A stretch of 64,000 nucleotides of DNA from Beta vulgaris subsp. vulgaris (GCF_026745355.1 NC_079205.1:46946027-47010026); one strand, 5' to 3'. Positions 21,471-33,381 are shown, counted from the stretch's first letter. Notes: generated by a model not told the origin, from the letters alone. Numbers and translations: made by a program.

Positions 21471-22324
21471 ATTTTGCGCCCATTCTTGCTTTGCATTCAC
21501 TATATTTACTTGTAAACCATATACCACTCACTCCGAATATCGTGATAAAACATAATTCATAAGTACATAGATGTCCAAACACAAGTACCAAATAACAAAA
21601 GTATCTACAATCTTAGCTAACGGTTCAATACGATAAAAAAGTCTAGAAAGTTTCACAAGCTAAAAAATCATAACTATTGTAATTCTTCCACATTGTAGAA
21701 AATGTATGACCCACAATGTTAGTCCATATCACTCCAACTCAAGCTTCATGTAAGGATCTCCTCCTCATGTCATTGTTATTATTAGTTTTACCCAATCATG
21801 AGTCGCCTCGCTACTAAGCCCCTAAAACAAAAGGTAACAAATTATAAATTACAATGTATAAATTTTTAGCACATAACAGACAAAGTAGAAGTATAAATAA
21901 CAATGAGCAAAAAAATTAGTGTAAACTATGAAAATTCAAATGATTCAAACCATGCAACAAGTTGTGGTTATCCATCTATACCTTTTATCCAACAAGTGAT
22001 TACTCCATAAGCCTAAATGAAAAAGGCATCCCCCCAGCTAAAGTGGCAGATTAAAGAAATGAAAGGAAGTAATCAAGGTTGACATGCCAATGTTTTTTTT
22101 TTTTTTTGACAACATATTCAAACAAATGAGCCCAGCTAATACACAAACCAACAAAATTTGCACAAAGGGCAAGAAATGGGTAAGCTACAAGACCAAACTA
22201 GGAGTAATACTCTAAACCTTGTTAATACTCTAGTAAACCAGATGTTCCTTCAGACCACCCCACCAAAATAAAGCAGACATGGTAAACTATGACTATCCTA
22301 ATAATGTTCTGACTCCAACCAAGG
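21471..22324. other. CACTA internal non-coding DNA, left part
   Basis: No reading frame or repeat recognised, apart from a T-run at 22091-22106. The stretch just before 22325 may be intron or upstream sequence captured with the sugar-transporter fragment. Confidence 0.4.
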
Positions 22325-22924
22325 GCAGGAGGTATCATCAATGCCTTTGCCAAAAATGTTGCTATGCTCATTGTTGGAAGAATTTTCCTAGGTTTCGACA
22401 TTGGATTTGGCAATCAAGTAAGTCCCAACTTCTACTTATTTTTCTCTTCATTCCTTCCTTTCATGTGAAAACAATGTGGGTCTTGAGAAGTGATTTCTCT
22501 ACCAGTTCAGCAAGATTTCAGAAGTTCTGCAATAATTAACATTCCGTGTTCTATTTTCTGTTTAATCTTACAGGCAGTTCCACTGTATCTTTCTGAAATG
22601 GCGCCTGCAAAAACCCGAGGAGCTGTTAATCAACTCTTTCAGCTAACCACGCACATGCCTTGGAATATTAGTAGCTAACTTCATAAATTATTGGACTGCC
22701 AAACAGTCTGGTGGAACAAGGCAGGTTAGAAGAGGGAAGGAGGGCGTTAGAAAAAGTCAGAGGTACCACGAATGTTGAGGCCGAATTTGCTGACCTTGTT
22801 GATGCTAGTGAAGCAGCAAGGGCTATCAAACATCCCTTCCGAAACCTTCTTCAGAGGAAGAACCGTCCTCAGTTGATTATAGGTGCTATAGCACTTCCAG
22901 CATTCCAACAACTTACTGGACCCT
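22325..22924 (+). pseudogene. captured sugar-transporter (STP/hexose-H+ symporter) gene fragment
   Basis: Exon 1 (22325-22417) encodes [20 protein letters not shown] and ends NQ before a GTAAGT donor. The intron (22418-22573) ends TTACAG. Exon 2 (from 22574) encodes AVPLYLSEMAPAKTRGAVNQ. All are conserved in plant sugar transport proteins of the major facilitator superfamily. After a small insertion that shifts the frame near 22655, the sequence jumps near 22705 to a later part of the protein (LVEQGRLEEGRRALEKVRG, then HPFRNLLQRKNRPQL and ALPAFQQLTG), missing roughly 50 residues. Only a central fragment is present, on the strand opposite the transposases. It cannot make a transporter; it is a transduplicated fragment. 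Confidence 0.9.
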
Positions 22925-23701
22925 CAGATCAGATTTTATAGCTAATGATATTAGCAATCAGAGTGGTTCAGAATGTGACCCTCAGATTCCTTTCCGATGT
23001 TGGGAGTTTATACCTCAGAGAAGCAGCAGAAAATGACAGTAATGAAGATGATCATGACGTGCAGGATCATGCAAGTAGCTTCATAATTTTAATAGTATAA
23101 TTTGATGCATATTACTGATTTTCACCAAAGTTAATATTGTTAATTGATTTAGTTGAGCTCACAGTTCAGATAGCTGATCTAGGACATCTATATTTTTATC
23201 TTCTACTAGGAATTTAGACTGAAAAAATAAATCCGGTTTGATAGATAGTAACAAGTGATGGTCATACAGATGGATTTTATAAGTTATTTTGTGAATGAAG
23301 TCGCATGCCGATGTCCACGGTAATACTTATCCATTATCCAAGTATCTCCTTTTCTTCATAAATCTCCATTAACATACATCATCAGTCGCAATACAGATAG
23401 TTCAGAATGTAATACAGAGAATTTTCTCACAGCAAGAAAGAGAGTGAGGTCTGATGTAATACAGAGAATTTAAGGATAGTCCAAGAAAGAGAGTTGATTT
23501 CTTCAGTCGCAATTGAACTAGACTAACATCAGGAGAGAAGTTAGGTGAGGTCAACACACTCCCCTAATTTAGAATTAAGCTAGCGAGCACCTCATCCACC
23601 TTATATATTATCTCCTAATTTGTTCCAAAATGCAGAGATCCAGCCTTCTATTCATTTTAATATCAACAGCAGCAAATCAAAGACATTTAATTCTTTAAAG
23701 G
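22925..23701. other. CACTA internal DNA next to the transporter fragment
   Basis: No clear gene. A plus-strand stretch at about 22965-23075 stays open and reads like protein (FLSDVGSLYLREAAENDSN, then an acidic run) and could be part of another captured exon. I do not recognise it. Further right, TAATACAGAGAATTT occurs twice near 23410 and 23457. Confidence 0.35.
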
Positions 23702-25579
23702 TTAGAAAGCGTAGTCACCTGGAACGTTATGCATAGCTTGGTCCCGACCACTAGTTCGTTGAATATGAGCTTCCATTAACATGTTTAATTGTGTGTGCAT
23801 ATCATTCATCTTTTTGCCGTAGTCCTCCTTTATTTCATCTATTTTTTTGTTAAGGTCAACATTTTCTCGTTCCTTCTCTTGGATACGTGCCATAATTCTG
23901 CTCTACTGGGTAAAGGTCCTCTGACATCTTTAGGTGTTACACCAAACCCAAAGCAAACAACGCTACCACGATCTTGTTCCCCAAAGCATTTTTCGACAAC
24001 TTCAAAATGTGATAGGGATGGATTCTCTTTCTCAACGTCAACTATCTCATTCTAAAATAATAAAACACAAAAAAGAAAAGTTTATTGTGAGCTCACATAA
24101 ACATTATTTTGAACAGTTTAGAACATTTGTGAAAATATTACATACATATTTGCCATCCTCGTCTTCATCTAAATCTCCAGATTTTCTTTTCCTTGTCCTT
24201 TTAAAAACAGCTGATATTGGAGGCGGTTCCTTCCCTTCTTTACCTCCCTTCATATAAAATAATCAAACCATCAAAGGAGCATTATATAAAGAAAAGACTA
24301 TAAATTGAAAATCTTACCATATCATCCCAAATTACTTGTCTAAATGGCATGCTACCAGTGCGATGAGGCATTGTTAAATGTCCTCTGTTTCCGGAATTTC
24401 TAGAACTAACTTTCTACAACCACAAAGTATATGTTAGTAATTAAACCTCTATTAAGGAAAAGAGTTGTTAATCATTACAAAAATGACATACTAAAATGCT
24501 AAATAAAGAAATGACATACTTTGAAATTGGAACTTGTAAAATGCTCTTTTCAACCACTCCCAATCCTCCTTTGTTAGATCATTTGGCTTTCTTTTAATGC
24601 ATTTTCTACCACCTTTTTTGATTATTGAATTCTGCATCAAGATCCCTCTCCAGTTCTGCCACAATCTTTTAAATGGCAGAGGGTTATTGTACGGTCCAAC
24701 TCAAAGCCATTTCCTGCAAATTTGTTCTGCAAAAGAAAAAATTTGGAACACAAATTAATGAAAACAAAGTTGTGTATGCAATTACGGTGTATGCGATATA
24801 AAGGTCAAGTTAGCATTACCACAACTAATTTCCACATATGATCCTTTGCACTATCATCTATCTCTTCCTGAATGCACTCTAACTGGACAAATTAAGCGAT
24901 CTCGAACAATTTTGCCCATGTGCCTTGTCATTTCCTTATGGTTGCTCCAACTGGACCACTGTTATAAAAATTCACCTCTAATTTCTCACCTTCTTTAAGA
25001 TTTCCCACTTTCTTGCACTTGTTAACACCCCTTGGCTTTGCATCCGGTCTCCTATTTGTCTTCCTAACCGTAGGGATGGATACTTTCATAAAGCAACAAA
25101 AAATCATTAATGGGATATAAAGAATTAAAGCTTGAATTATAACAATTTGATGTTCAAAGTTAATTTCATACCTTCCTCCTGGATCCTCAAGGCATCTTGT
25201 GAAGAACTTTGATCAAGAAACTTACTAATTGCATCATTATTGATGGATCTTTGTAGGAAATCATCATGGTCTATCTCCTCATCAAGAGATAAAGTTGAAG
25301 GAACGGAAGTAAGCTCCTTTTCCATTTCCTCATTAGTAGTCCGTTGGTTCATTTGGCTTGCATTAGTTACATTTAAATTTGAAGGTAAGGAAGTAACATG
25401 TACATGGTTTGTGACCCTAGGGGAAGTAACTTTTCACCTAAAGTGGACGAAGAAGGGGGTTTTGCATTAAGCGATCTCGAAAATAATGTAGCTTTTAGTC
25501 CTTTGCCACGATTTTTACCAAGTATTCCAGGTGCCAGAAACATGTTCTTCTTCCCACCTAGTGTCATTATGACATACAC
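23702..25579 (-). pseudogene. TNPA-like En/Spm transposase (Ptta/En/Spm family), interrupted
   Basis: Exon-like blocks read leftward. The first has MTLGGKKNMFLAPGILGK and KELTSVPSTLSLDEEIDHDD (25150-25579). The second has RRPDAKPRGVNKCKKVGN and NFYNSGPVGATIRK, then DHMWKLVV (24820-25090). The third has FELDRTIIPLPFKRLWQNW and PNDLTKEDWEWLKRAFY (24520-24720). The last blocks have NSGNRGHLTMPH (near 24400) and a coiled C-terminus (IQEKERENVDLNKKIDEI, 23702-23893). These match the order of plant transposase Ptta/En/Spm proteins, which bind subterminal repeats. Plausible GT...AG introns separate blocks. Stops inside the second block suggest decay. Confidence 0.8.
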
Positions 25580-25985
25580 GAAAACTTAACCTGTCCATGT
25601 ATTACTTTTGGTTAGTGGCATGTCAAGAGATAATGTTAGAATTTAAAGGTTCCTAAAAAAGAACGTAGGTGAAGGTATAATTCTATAACATGAACCATCT
25701 ATCACTCGTTGATTTCTATTCAGTGAACATTTCTGTTAATGAAAGCAGTTACTATACGCTCACAAGTTGTCATCCCTTCTATGCAAAAGCTGAAGTTTAA
25801 AGAAAAAAAAGATAGAGAGTAGAGACGAGGAGAAGAGAACAAAGTTCTAACTTTTAGAGGTTACAGCAGGGTAGATGTTTTCTAGTTTAACACATCATGT
25901 CAGATTACTCAGATACAGCAGGGAAGATGCTTAACATGACAAGAAATTCTCATTTGGCTGCTATATGATACCAGAAAATTATCAC

Positions 25986-26099
25986 CTTGCTTATAGGATA
26001 GGCAAGAGGAAAGCAAATCCAAACAAGAACACGAACCAATGGTGATATTGTTGCACCAATTGCTAAACCATGTCGAGAACAAGCTGATTGAGGTAAAAT
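25986..26099 (-). pseudogene. captured exon of a DUF21/CNNM-type (CBS domain) protein gene
   Basis: A 114-bp exon, between a CAG acceptor (26100-26102) and a GTGAT donor (25981-25985) on the minus strand, encodes LPQSACSRHGLAIGATISPL and VRVLVWICFPLAYPISK. Both are characteristic of plant DUF21 domain-containing proteins, membrane proteins related to CNNM/CorC. Intron-like sequence flanks both sides. Nothing else of that gene is recognisable nearby. It lies between the two CACTA transposase genes on the same strand and could be spliced into a CACTA transcript; that is inference. Confidence 0.85.
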
Positions 26100-27006
26100 C
26101 TGCGTTTGCAATAAAACATCGACAAGAATGAAGAAGAAAAAATAGAGGTTACATGAAACAGAAAATGTAAGTGTGAAAAAACCATCATACAGACTATTCA
26201 AAACTAACTACCTCCATCCTTGGGTCTGGGAACATCTATAGAAATCAACATATATGTTATTATAATATCACTGAATAGAAATCCATATTCAGCCAAATAC
26301 AGAATAGATCACTGAATATGAATACAAAGCAGAACTAAAATCACTGTATTCATAATCCCAAAAACAGAACTAAAATACAAAACTAAAATCCATGTTCTGC
26401 TTTCTATTCATAATCCCAAATACAGAACTAAAATACAAAACTAAAATCCATATTTAGCCAAATACAGAATAGAAATCAACATATAATCCCAACATATAAT
26501 ATCACTTGGTGGTTAATTAGAGATTGAATGCTGATTGCTTCAACTAATTGATCCACCAATCAGACACATGCATGCAACAACTATAAATTGTAATTAACAA
26601 AGATTCATCTACTGTAGTTACTTTCCATGGTATGTTGACACAACTAAGTAATCACAACAAGAAATCCTTCCAAGCTCCATGAAAATGGAACATATAGATT
26701 GTTAGTACATACCTTTCCTACTAAATGAACGTTATGAGGCAAGAACTAATAAATTATTTCAACATTAGTCATGAAAACTATAAATCTCAAAGTTGTGCCA
26801 TTGTAATTTAGCAAGTAGTACTTTAAGCACCAATATATAGGCAAGAACTAATAAATTATTTCAACATTAGCTCTTGTCAACTACTTCTAAGCAACAAACA
26901 TAACCTTTCCAAACACTATTTAGATATTGTTTTGTTCAAAAAAGAAAAATAAAGAAAATGCAATCTAATAATAATCCATCTTAAAACAATAATATTTTAA
27001 GGATCT
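26100..27006. other. CACTA internal DNA between the DUF21 exon and the TNP2 gene
   Basis: AT-rich DNA. Between about 26280 and 26480, the words CAAATACAGAAC, ACTAAAATACAAAAC and TAAAATCCATAT recur several times, an imperfect tandem duplication. Part is probably intron captured with the DUF21 exon. Confidence 0.45.
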
Positions 27007-30000
27007 CTAAGTTTTTCTCTTTCGTTTCTTTACTACCACAGCATCAACGTTCTCAACAATCTCAGGTTCCATGTCAACCCTGTGTTCATCATTCATCTCG
27101 TTATGCGTGTATGCCGATGCAGATGCAACAAAGCCAAAAGATTCACGTTCTTGATACGCATCCTCGGCATCATCTAAGATTTCCATGCTTTGAGAATCAT
27201 TGTCTTTCTCCACTGCCAACTCATATGTAACTCGAGGTTTTGTCTTAACTGCAACACGCCAGTTACCTTTTTTTTACAATATCTGTTGCATAGAACACTT
27301 GTGACACTTGGCTAGCTAGCACAAAAGGTTCATCTGTTTTGAGGTTCCGTTGTGTATCAACACTAACATACCCAAATTTGTCCACATTAATTCCTTTCTT
27401 AGAATCAAGCACATCATACCAATCACACCGAAAAAATACAACATAATTACCCCCCAAATACCTACTCTGATTACTTTCTGTCAATGCCCCATAAAAGTCT
27501 AAGGCCTTTTTTCCTCACCAGTATCACCCAACACCACTACTCCACTATTTTGTGTTCTCAATTTCTATCACGGTGTAATGTATGAAACCTAAATCCCTTA
27601 GTGACATAACCACTAAAAGACCTAGAACTGTATATAGGACCACGTGCTAAAGATAGAAATTCTTCCCCATAAGGACATGCTTTTTTGTTCGTCCAACTTT
27701 TCAATCTGGAAAATACACATAATAACGATCAAAATGCAATCTCAAATTATCAAAGTCAAAGATAAAACTTTTCCGGAATGAAAACGTACTTTTTTTCTAA
27801 ACCAACTCGCAAAGTTCACATCTCGTTGATGTTGGGAAAGTTCAACTCCTTCATGTGCTATCATTTCAGCATATTCTCTATGTTGGACAGTAAATTAGTT
27901 AAAATTAAATAAAAACATCTGAAACATCAAACAAATGTTATAACTACTCACTTATAGAATGGGTCAACTTCAATGCAATTCTTTAAAGCATAGATGTGAG
28001 CCTGCTCTCTTTCATACACGTCCAAATTGTTGGTTTTTCCGCCCCCTAAGGGCCTTCCAGGGTGAGAAAATATAGATAGTTTCCTCGCAGTATCATCATC
28101 ACCATCACAGTTACGCTCAAGACGATTAAATTTTGTTTCAACGTCATCTAAGTACCTTGAGCATAGAGTCATACACTCGTCAACAATATAACCCTCCGCT
28201 ATTGAGCCCTCCGGACGTGCTTTATTACGCACATATAACTTGAGTTTATGGAGATATCGTTCCCAGGATACATCCAACGAAAATGGACAGGACCGCCAAG
28301 AATTAACTCATCAGCTAGGTGGACACTTAAATGAAGCATGACATCAAAACAAGAAGGAGGCAACCATGCTTCTAACTTCGAAAGAGTTAAAGGAATTTGG
28401 GATTTGATTTTCTCTAGATGTTCAACTTGCACAGACCTAGCACAGAGCACACCGAAAAACTGACATAGCTCAACTAAAGGCTCGGATACATCTTTCACCA
28501 AAAGGCGCGAATCACAAGAGGAAGTATGCTTTGTAGCAGGACATGGCAATCATGACTCTTCAATCCTGAAATCTTACAGTCTTTTACATTTACACATCGA
28601 GAAATATTAGAAGAATAGCCATCGGGAACTTTCAACTCTTTTAAAAAACGACACAATATCTCTTTTTGACTCTTAGATAGTGTGTATGGTGCGGGGGGTA
28701 ATTCAATCTTGTCACCCTTTGAAATAGGATGTAGCTTTGGCATTATACCTAATCCCTCCATATCAAAACGAGAATTAGCTGTGTCTTTAGTTTGTCCTTT
28801 AATGTTCATGATGGTTCCCAGAATAATATCACATATGTTCTTTTCAATGTGCATTACATCTAAATTATGTCATAATAAAAGTGTTTTCCAATAAGGCAAC
28901 TCAAAGAAAATACTTTTCTTATTCCAATTATCGCCTCTGATCTTATGTGACACTTTCGTCTTCTTACTGGGATCTTTGGACAAACATATACCTTCAAGAT
29001 CTCTAACTTGTTCAAGAACTTCCTCCCCTAATAATGGCTTAGGTGCCTCTCCTTTTTCTTTCTTTCCAAAAACATCTTTCTTCCTTCGCCATGGGTGATT
29101 AATAGGAAGAAAACGTCGATGACGCATATAGACATGCTTAAAACAATTAGGTAACCACATATAAGAAGTTTCTTTATGACAACAAGGACATGCTCTCTTC
29201 CCCTTGGTACTCCATCCAGATAACATTCCATAAGCGGGAAAATCATTGATAGTTAACAGCAAAGCCGCATGCATTTTAAAATTTTCTTTTTTTGAAGCAT
29301 CATAAGTTTCAACACCAACTTCCCACAACTCTTTAAGCTCTTCTATCAAAGGCTGCAAATACACATCAATAGCATCGCCAGGACCCTTTGGACCAGGTAT
29401 AAGCATTGACAATAGCATACTAGAAGGTTTCATACACATCGAAGGAGGCAAATTGTATGGAACTAGCATCACAGGCCAAATACTATACGGTTTTGCAACA
29501 TTAGAAAAGGGATTAAATCCATCACTTATAAGCCCTAACCTAACATTACGAGATTCAGAAGAAAAAGCTTCATTTTTTTCATCAAAATGTTTCCATGCTT
29601 TCCCATCTGCGGGGTGCTCAATAAAACCATCTTCGACAGACCTTTCATGATGCCATCTCATATGATGAGTTGTCTTAGAGCACATGAACAAACGTTGAAG
29701 TCTTGGCTTAAGCGGAAAATATCGAAGGACCTTTTCAGGTATTCTTTTACCATTTTCTTTCGTTCTAATTTCCCCACTATTCTTACCTTGCTTCCACCTA
29801 GAAGCATTGCAAATTTTGCAATATTCTAATTGTTCATCATCTTTCCAAAATAACATACAATCATTAACACAAGCATCAATCTTTTTATATGAAAGCCCCA
29901 AATCTTTAGTGGTCTTTTTTGCATCATAATAGGAAGTAGGAAGAGTTGATCTTTTGGTAACAAATGATCTTTCAAGTATTGCAATAACATAGTAAATGAG

Positions 30001-30531
30001 TCATTACTCCACCTCCCAAGAGTTTTAATATGAAGCAAGTTAACAATTGTGACAATCTTGACGACTATAATTAGGATTTTTGCTTATAATCATCAAATAT
30101 CGAATTTCTTAGCATCATCATTCGGATCTTCAGCCCGTAATTCACTAAAGGAGTCATTTTCAGCAAAACCACTACAATTAGGAAAAAAATCCCTAAGTAT
30201 TGTATCCATCTCATTTTCGTTATCGTCATCTAATAACTCATCATCTCCTACTTCTTCGCTAGATTGTGATTCAAAGGTATCCTCCCCAACTCTTTCCCCA
30301 TGGTGATACCAAAATGTATAACCCTCGATGATTCCATAAGTTAATAAGTGATCTTTTACCATATTTAGAGATTGAAATGATGCATTTAAGCATTTTACGC
30401 AAGGACATTTAATCTTTTCTATTCCTCCCGACTTTTCAGATGCATATTTTAAAAAGTTTTCAACCTATTTCATATTCAGCATTCAAACGATCATCTCGAG
30501 AAAGTTTCATCCATTCCTTACAAGGGGCCAT
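27007..30531 (-). pseudogene. TNP2/TNPD-type CACTA transposase, interrupted
   Basis: The start is the ATG at 30531 (MAPCKEWMKLSRDDRLN), opening a transposase-associated domain (CPC..C motif, then YTFWYHHGERVG near 30300). The tnp2 catalytic core (Transposase_21) lies at 28870-29930, with GPKGPGDAIDVYLQPLIEEL, LLTINDFPAYGMLSGWST and ACPCCHKET. A DUF4218-like region spans 28199-28850 (MHIEKNICDIILGT, LPPSCFDVMLHLSVHLADEL) and a DUF4216-like region 27263-27484. A basic tail ends near 27007 (KKRKRKT). The frame breaks near 30425, 29940 and 27275; the last is an extra A in an A-run. Some gaps between 27500 and 27950 may be introns. The protein would cut and join the transposon ends. Confidence 0.9.
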
Positions 30532-31879
30532 TTTATTCTGAACAAACAAATGTAATGTTTTCTTATAATAAGATAATAACGTATCTAATTTCATAAATGG
30601 AGAATATCTATGGTTTAAAATTATAAATAAAGCATGAATATTAAAAAGAATCTAATAATTTACCTTTCCAATATGTTAGGACTATGTGTAGTGTGCAAGA
30701 TCGTTGTCAAACACGCAGAAAAGGAGACAACACGAAGGATCACGACACAAACCCCAATTGTTGGTATACAACCTACGACAAAATCCAAATCCAAATCCAA
30801 ATCCAAATCCAAGTGTTAGCAAATAATTAACCTTGAATAACATGTCATTAGAACCTAGAAACCCGAAGCATTAATTAGTTGAATATCCATCACATGCTAA
30901 CTGACTAGCACCAGATATCCATCACATACTTACTGACTAGCACGGTAGCACCACACCTTCACAACCATATAAAGTCATGAAATATCATTGGAAATAAATA
31001 ACAATTTTCGAACGCTTAAGTATTCTGTCAATACATGTACAGTTACAATTAAACTCAACTTCAGATTTGGATACTCAGATTGAGCACATAAACTCCAATA
31101 GTCAAAGGATGATCTCGTTAAGTATTAGCAGTTCAGCACAACTTTTCTCAGAGTATCAAAGTTGTATATTACTTGATCACTAAGGAGCTACGTATACAAA
31201 TAACAGCGGTCCGACTTGTATGATTTAACTGAACAACCAATCCAATTACAGCAAAATGTTTTACATCGAGCAAATCTCGCACATATTTTGGTTTAAGATA
31301 CTGGACAACAAGCAAATCACAATTCAGAATGTCTTTTTGTCGTTTGGTTTGATTGGGGTTTCAAAGCACCAATTTTGGTTTAAGATTCTAATAAAATCAC
31401 ACCAAACGAACATAATACATCAAACAATTCGACAATTATATCCCCGTAAAAAAAATCGACAATTATGGTTTACGATTATGAAAATATTTAAATCAAAATT
31501 ATGCTTGAATATGGAAGAATAATACCTAATATCTCGCAATTATGGTTGGAGATTATGAAAATATCTCACAAATTGGGGCGCCAATGGGATGAATCTAGGT
31601 CGAGAATTCCCGTAGAACCATGAAAAATAGATGAACAAAAACATGAAGATCGTCAATTAAGGCGAAAAAAAACAAAAGAGAACATCTGATTTTGGCTTTA
31701 TAGCATGAATGATGGAGAAATTTACCCAGAAATTCGAGATGAACAGAGAGGAGTTCGCGCAGTATGAAGCTCGATGAGAGAGAACCGCAATGGAACAGTA
31801 CGTACTGAGGACTGAGAAGCGTAGGGCTTTTTTTAATTTTTGGGGATTAACAAATTAATGATATTTTTAAAAATTTCAA
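30532..31879 (-). other. leader and possible first intron of the CACTA transposase transcript
   Basis: No coding similarity. A short AAATCC tandem run lies at about 30780-30812. On the minus strand near 31740-31830 the sequence is pyrimidine-rich and GC-richer, as in 5' untranslated leaders, so the transcript may start there. Promoter position is inferred only. Confidence 0.4.
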
Positions 31880-32152
31880 TAGTCTTTTGCAACCGGTTAT
31901 CACGTTGTAATTACTAATTAAATGGATGTTAAAAAATTGAGAAACCGGGAAAGCTCCCGCTCATTTTTTTTCGCACAATTTCACACATTTTACGACCAGA
32001 TTTTATCGTTTACCACCCAATTTAGGACTCGTTGCAAAATAACCTTAATATCTACGACGGGTTCCAAATCTCGATGTAATTGGTAGCTTTTTACGACCGG
32101 ATTTCCGCACGGTCGTAAAGATTGGTCGCAATTGCCATTCATTCTTGTAGTG
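31880..32152. repeat. CACTA subterminal repeat region, right end
   Basis: TTTACGACCAG, TTTTTACGACCGG, CACGGTCGTAAAG and GGTCGCAATT recur in both directions here, the same words as at the left end. This end is shorter. Confidence 0.8.
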
Positions 32153-32155
32153 AAT

Positions 32156-33071
32156 CACGATCTAAACCAAAAAGGGTATACTGCACTAAATCCTGGTTCG
32201 ACACAGGACTTTGAATAGCAGCAAGGGAATCAACAATCACCTTAATCTCACGTAAATATCCATCCATAGTCTGGGAAGCAGTCTTTTTAATACGAGTTAA
32301 CCGACCCTTTAATTCCATTGATCTGGCCATACTTGCATGCATAAATCTAGATTGTAATCTAGTCCAAATATCTACAGAGGTATGTAAATCATGAACATCC
32401 ACAAATACATCACGTGATAGGGTGGCAAAAATCCAGGATTTAACTTGTTGATCAATACGCAAATATTCATAAAAGTGAACATTGGGAATAGTATTACCAG
32501 AGTCGTCAATAACAGTGGCAGGAGGAATAATAGCAGTACCATCAACAAAACCAAGTAATTGATGTGAAAGTAGCAGGCAAGTTATTTGCATTTTCCATAA
32601 TAAATAATCCTCAGGAGAAGATAAAGTAATGGTTACCAGATTCGTCAAGTTTGGAGCGGATAAAGTCGGAAGACTGAAAGGAGAGGCCGGATGAGAGGAC
32701 CCAAGGAGAGGCGTTGATGGAATTGAATAGTGCCAAGCATGAGGAGGAGGCGGCACAGGGGAAGACGCGACTGGGGTGGCGCCAGTGACCGGAGGAAGCG
32801 GGTTGGACGTCGCAAATCCGGGCGGAAAACGAGGCGAGGCACGCGACGTGGAGGCCGGGGAAGAGACGCCGGCAGACCAGGGCTGGGAAAAATACGACCC
32901 AGCGAAAAGGTCGGAGGTCACGGCAGCAGCAAACCATGGATGCGGACTGGTCTGCAGGAAGGAGGTGTCGTAAAGATGAGCGGCGACGATGCTGCGCGCC
33001 GGCGAAGGCGATGGAACGACAGAAGTCAACTCCGGCGAGGAGGAAGCAGCGGTGAGAGGCGCTGAAGTCAT
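32156..33071 (-). pseudogene. N-terminal gag of copia C
   Basis: The frame opens at the ATG at 33071 (MTSAPLTAASSSPELT). A long Ser/Pro/Ala-rich N-terminus of about 145 residues is followed by a gag core of the UBN2/copia type with LTNLVTITLSSPEDYLLWKM and WIFATLSRDV. The frame is uninterrupted until the CACTA insertion, where the last gag residues are GLDRDS. Its continuation lies at 20941. Frames on the opposite strand at 32730-33065 are mirror images of the GC-rich N-terminus. Gag would form the retrotransposon particle. Confidence 0.9.
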
Positions 33072-33220
33072 ATTAAGTTTGAAAAAAAAAACGTACTTTT
33101 GGTGGTTTTGTCTTGTAGCGTGAAACAAAAACTGCCAAAGGAAAATTCCGGAAAAAAAGTTCGGTGGTTGGGAATTTTGTTTTGTTTTGTTTTGTTTTTG
33201 TGTTTTTCTGTTAGAAAAAC

Positions 33221-33237
33221 CTAGGCTCTTGATACCA
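33221..33237 (-). promoter_or_regulatory. primer-binding site of copia C
   Basis: TGGTATCAAGAGCCTAG directly abuts the 5' LTR end on the minus strand. It is the plant initiator methionine tRNA complement with one extra A. Confidence 0.88.
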
Positions 33238-33376
33238 TGTACAAGTGCGGGAATAATTGTGTGTTAACATGACATTCAATATATATAGTGTTTATGATAC
33301 AGATTTATTACTATGAAAGTACCCTTCTACCCTGTACAATATAATATTATCCCTTTACATATAATATTATCCAATA
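33238..33376 (-). repeat. 5' LTR of copia C
   Basis: The 139-bp LTR begins TGTACAAG on the plus strand and ends CCAATA. Its partner at 17139-17294 is nearly identical apart from a small insertion. Confidence 0.9.
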
Positions 33377-33381
33377 ATAGC

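Larger units (their letters stand above)
20945..32152 (-). mobile_element. CACTA (En/Spm, CMC) DNA transposon inside copia C gag
   Basis: The 11,208-bp element starts CACTACAAGAAT and ends ATTCTTGTAGTG, inverted termini of the CACTA class, flanked by the 3-bp duplication AAT (20942-20944 and 32153-32155). Removing it and one AAT joins the copia C gag frame exactly. It carries a TNP2-type transposase gene (27007-30531) and an En/Spm TNPA-like gene (23702-25579), both on the minus strand. It also carries CG-rich subterminal repeats at both ends and two pieces of host genes. Frameshifts in the TNP2-type gene suggest it no longer moves on its own. Confidence 0.96.
17139..33376 (-). mobile_element. 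Ty1/copia retrotransposon C (short LTRs), split by a CACTA transposon
   Basis: Two short matching LTRs (17139-17294 and 33238-33376) bound the element. They are flanked by ATAGT (17134-17138) and ATAGC (33377-33381), a target duplication with one change. The primer-binding site TGGTATCAAGAGCC directly follows the 5' LTR. Gag reads from 33071, is interrupted at 32152 by an 11.2-kb CACTA insertion, resumes at 20941 and continues as pol to 17302. Without the insertion the element is about 5.0 kb. The small LTRs and compact pol resemble the Ale/Retrofit lineage, which is a guess from size and layout. Confidence 0.93.

Noticed and set aside
23789..24257. Plus-strand frames over the TNPA-like gene
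   Set aside because: Antisense to recognisable TNPA-like exons; no similarity of their own.
32730..33065. Plus-strand GC-rich Arg/Gly-rich reading frame
   Set aside because: It is the complement of the Ser/Pro/Ala-rich gag N-terminus of copia C, with low-complexity Arg/Gly translation and no homology signal.
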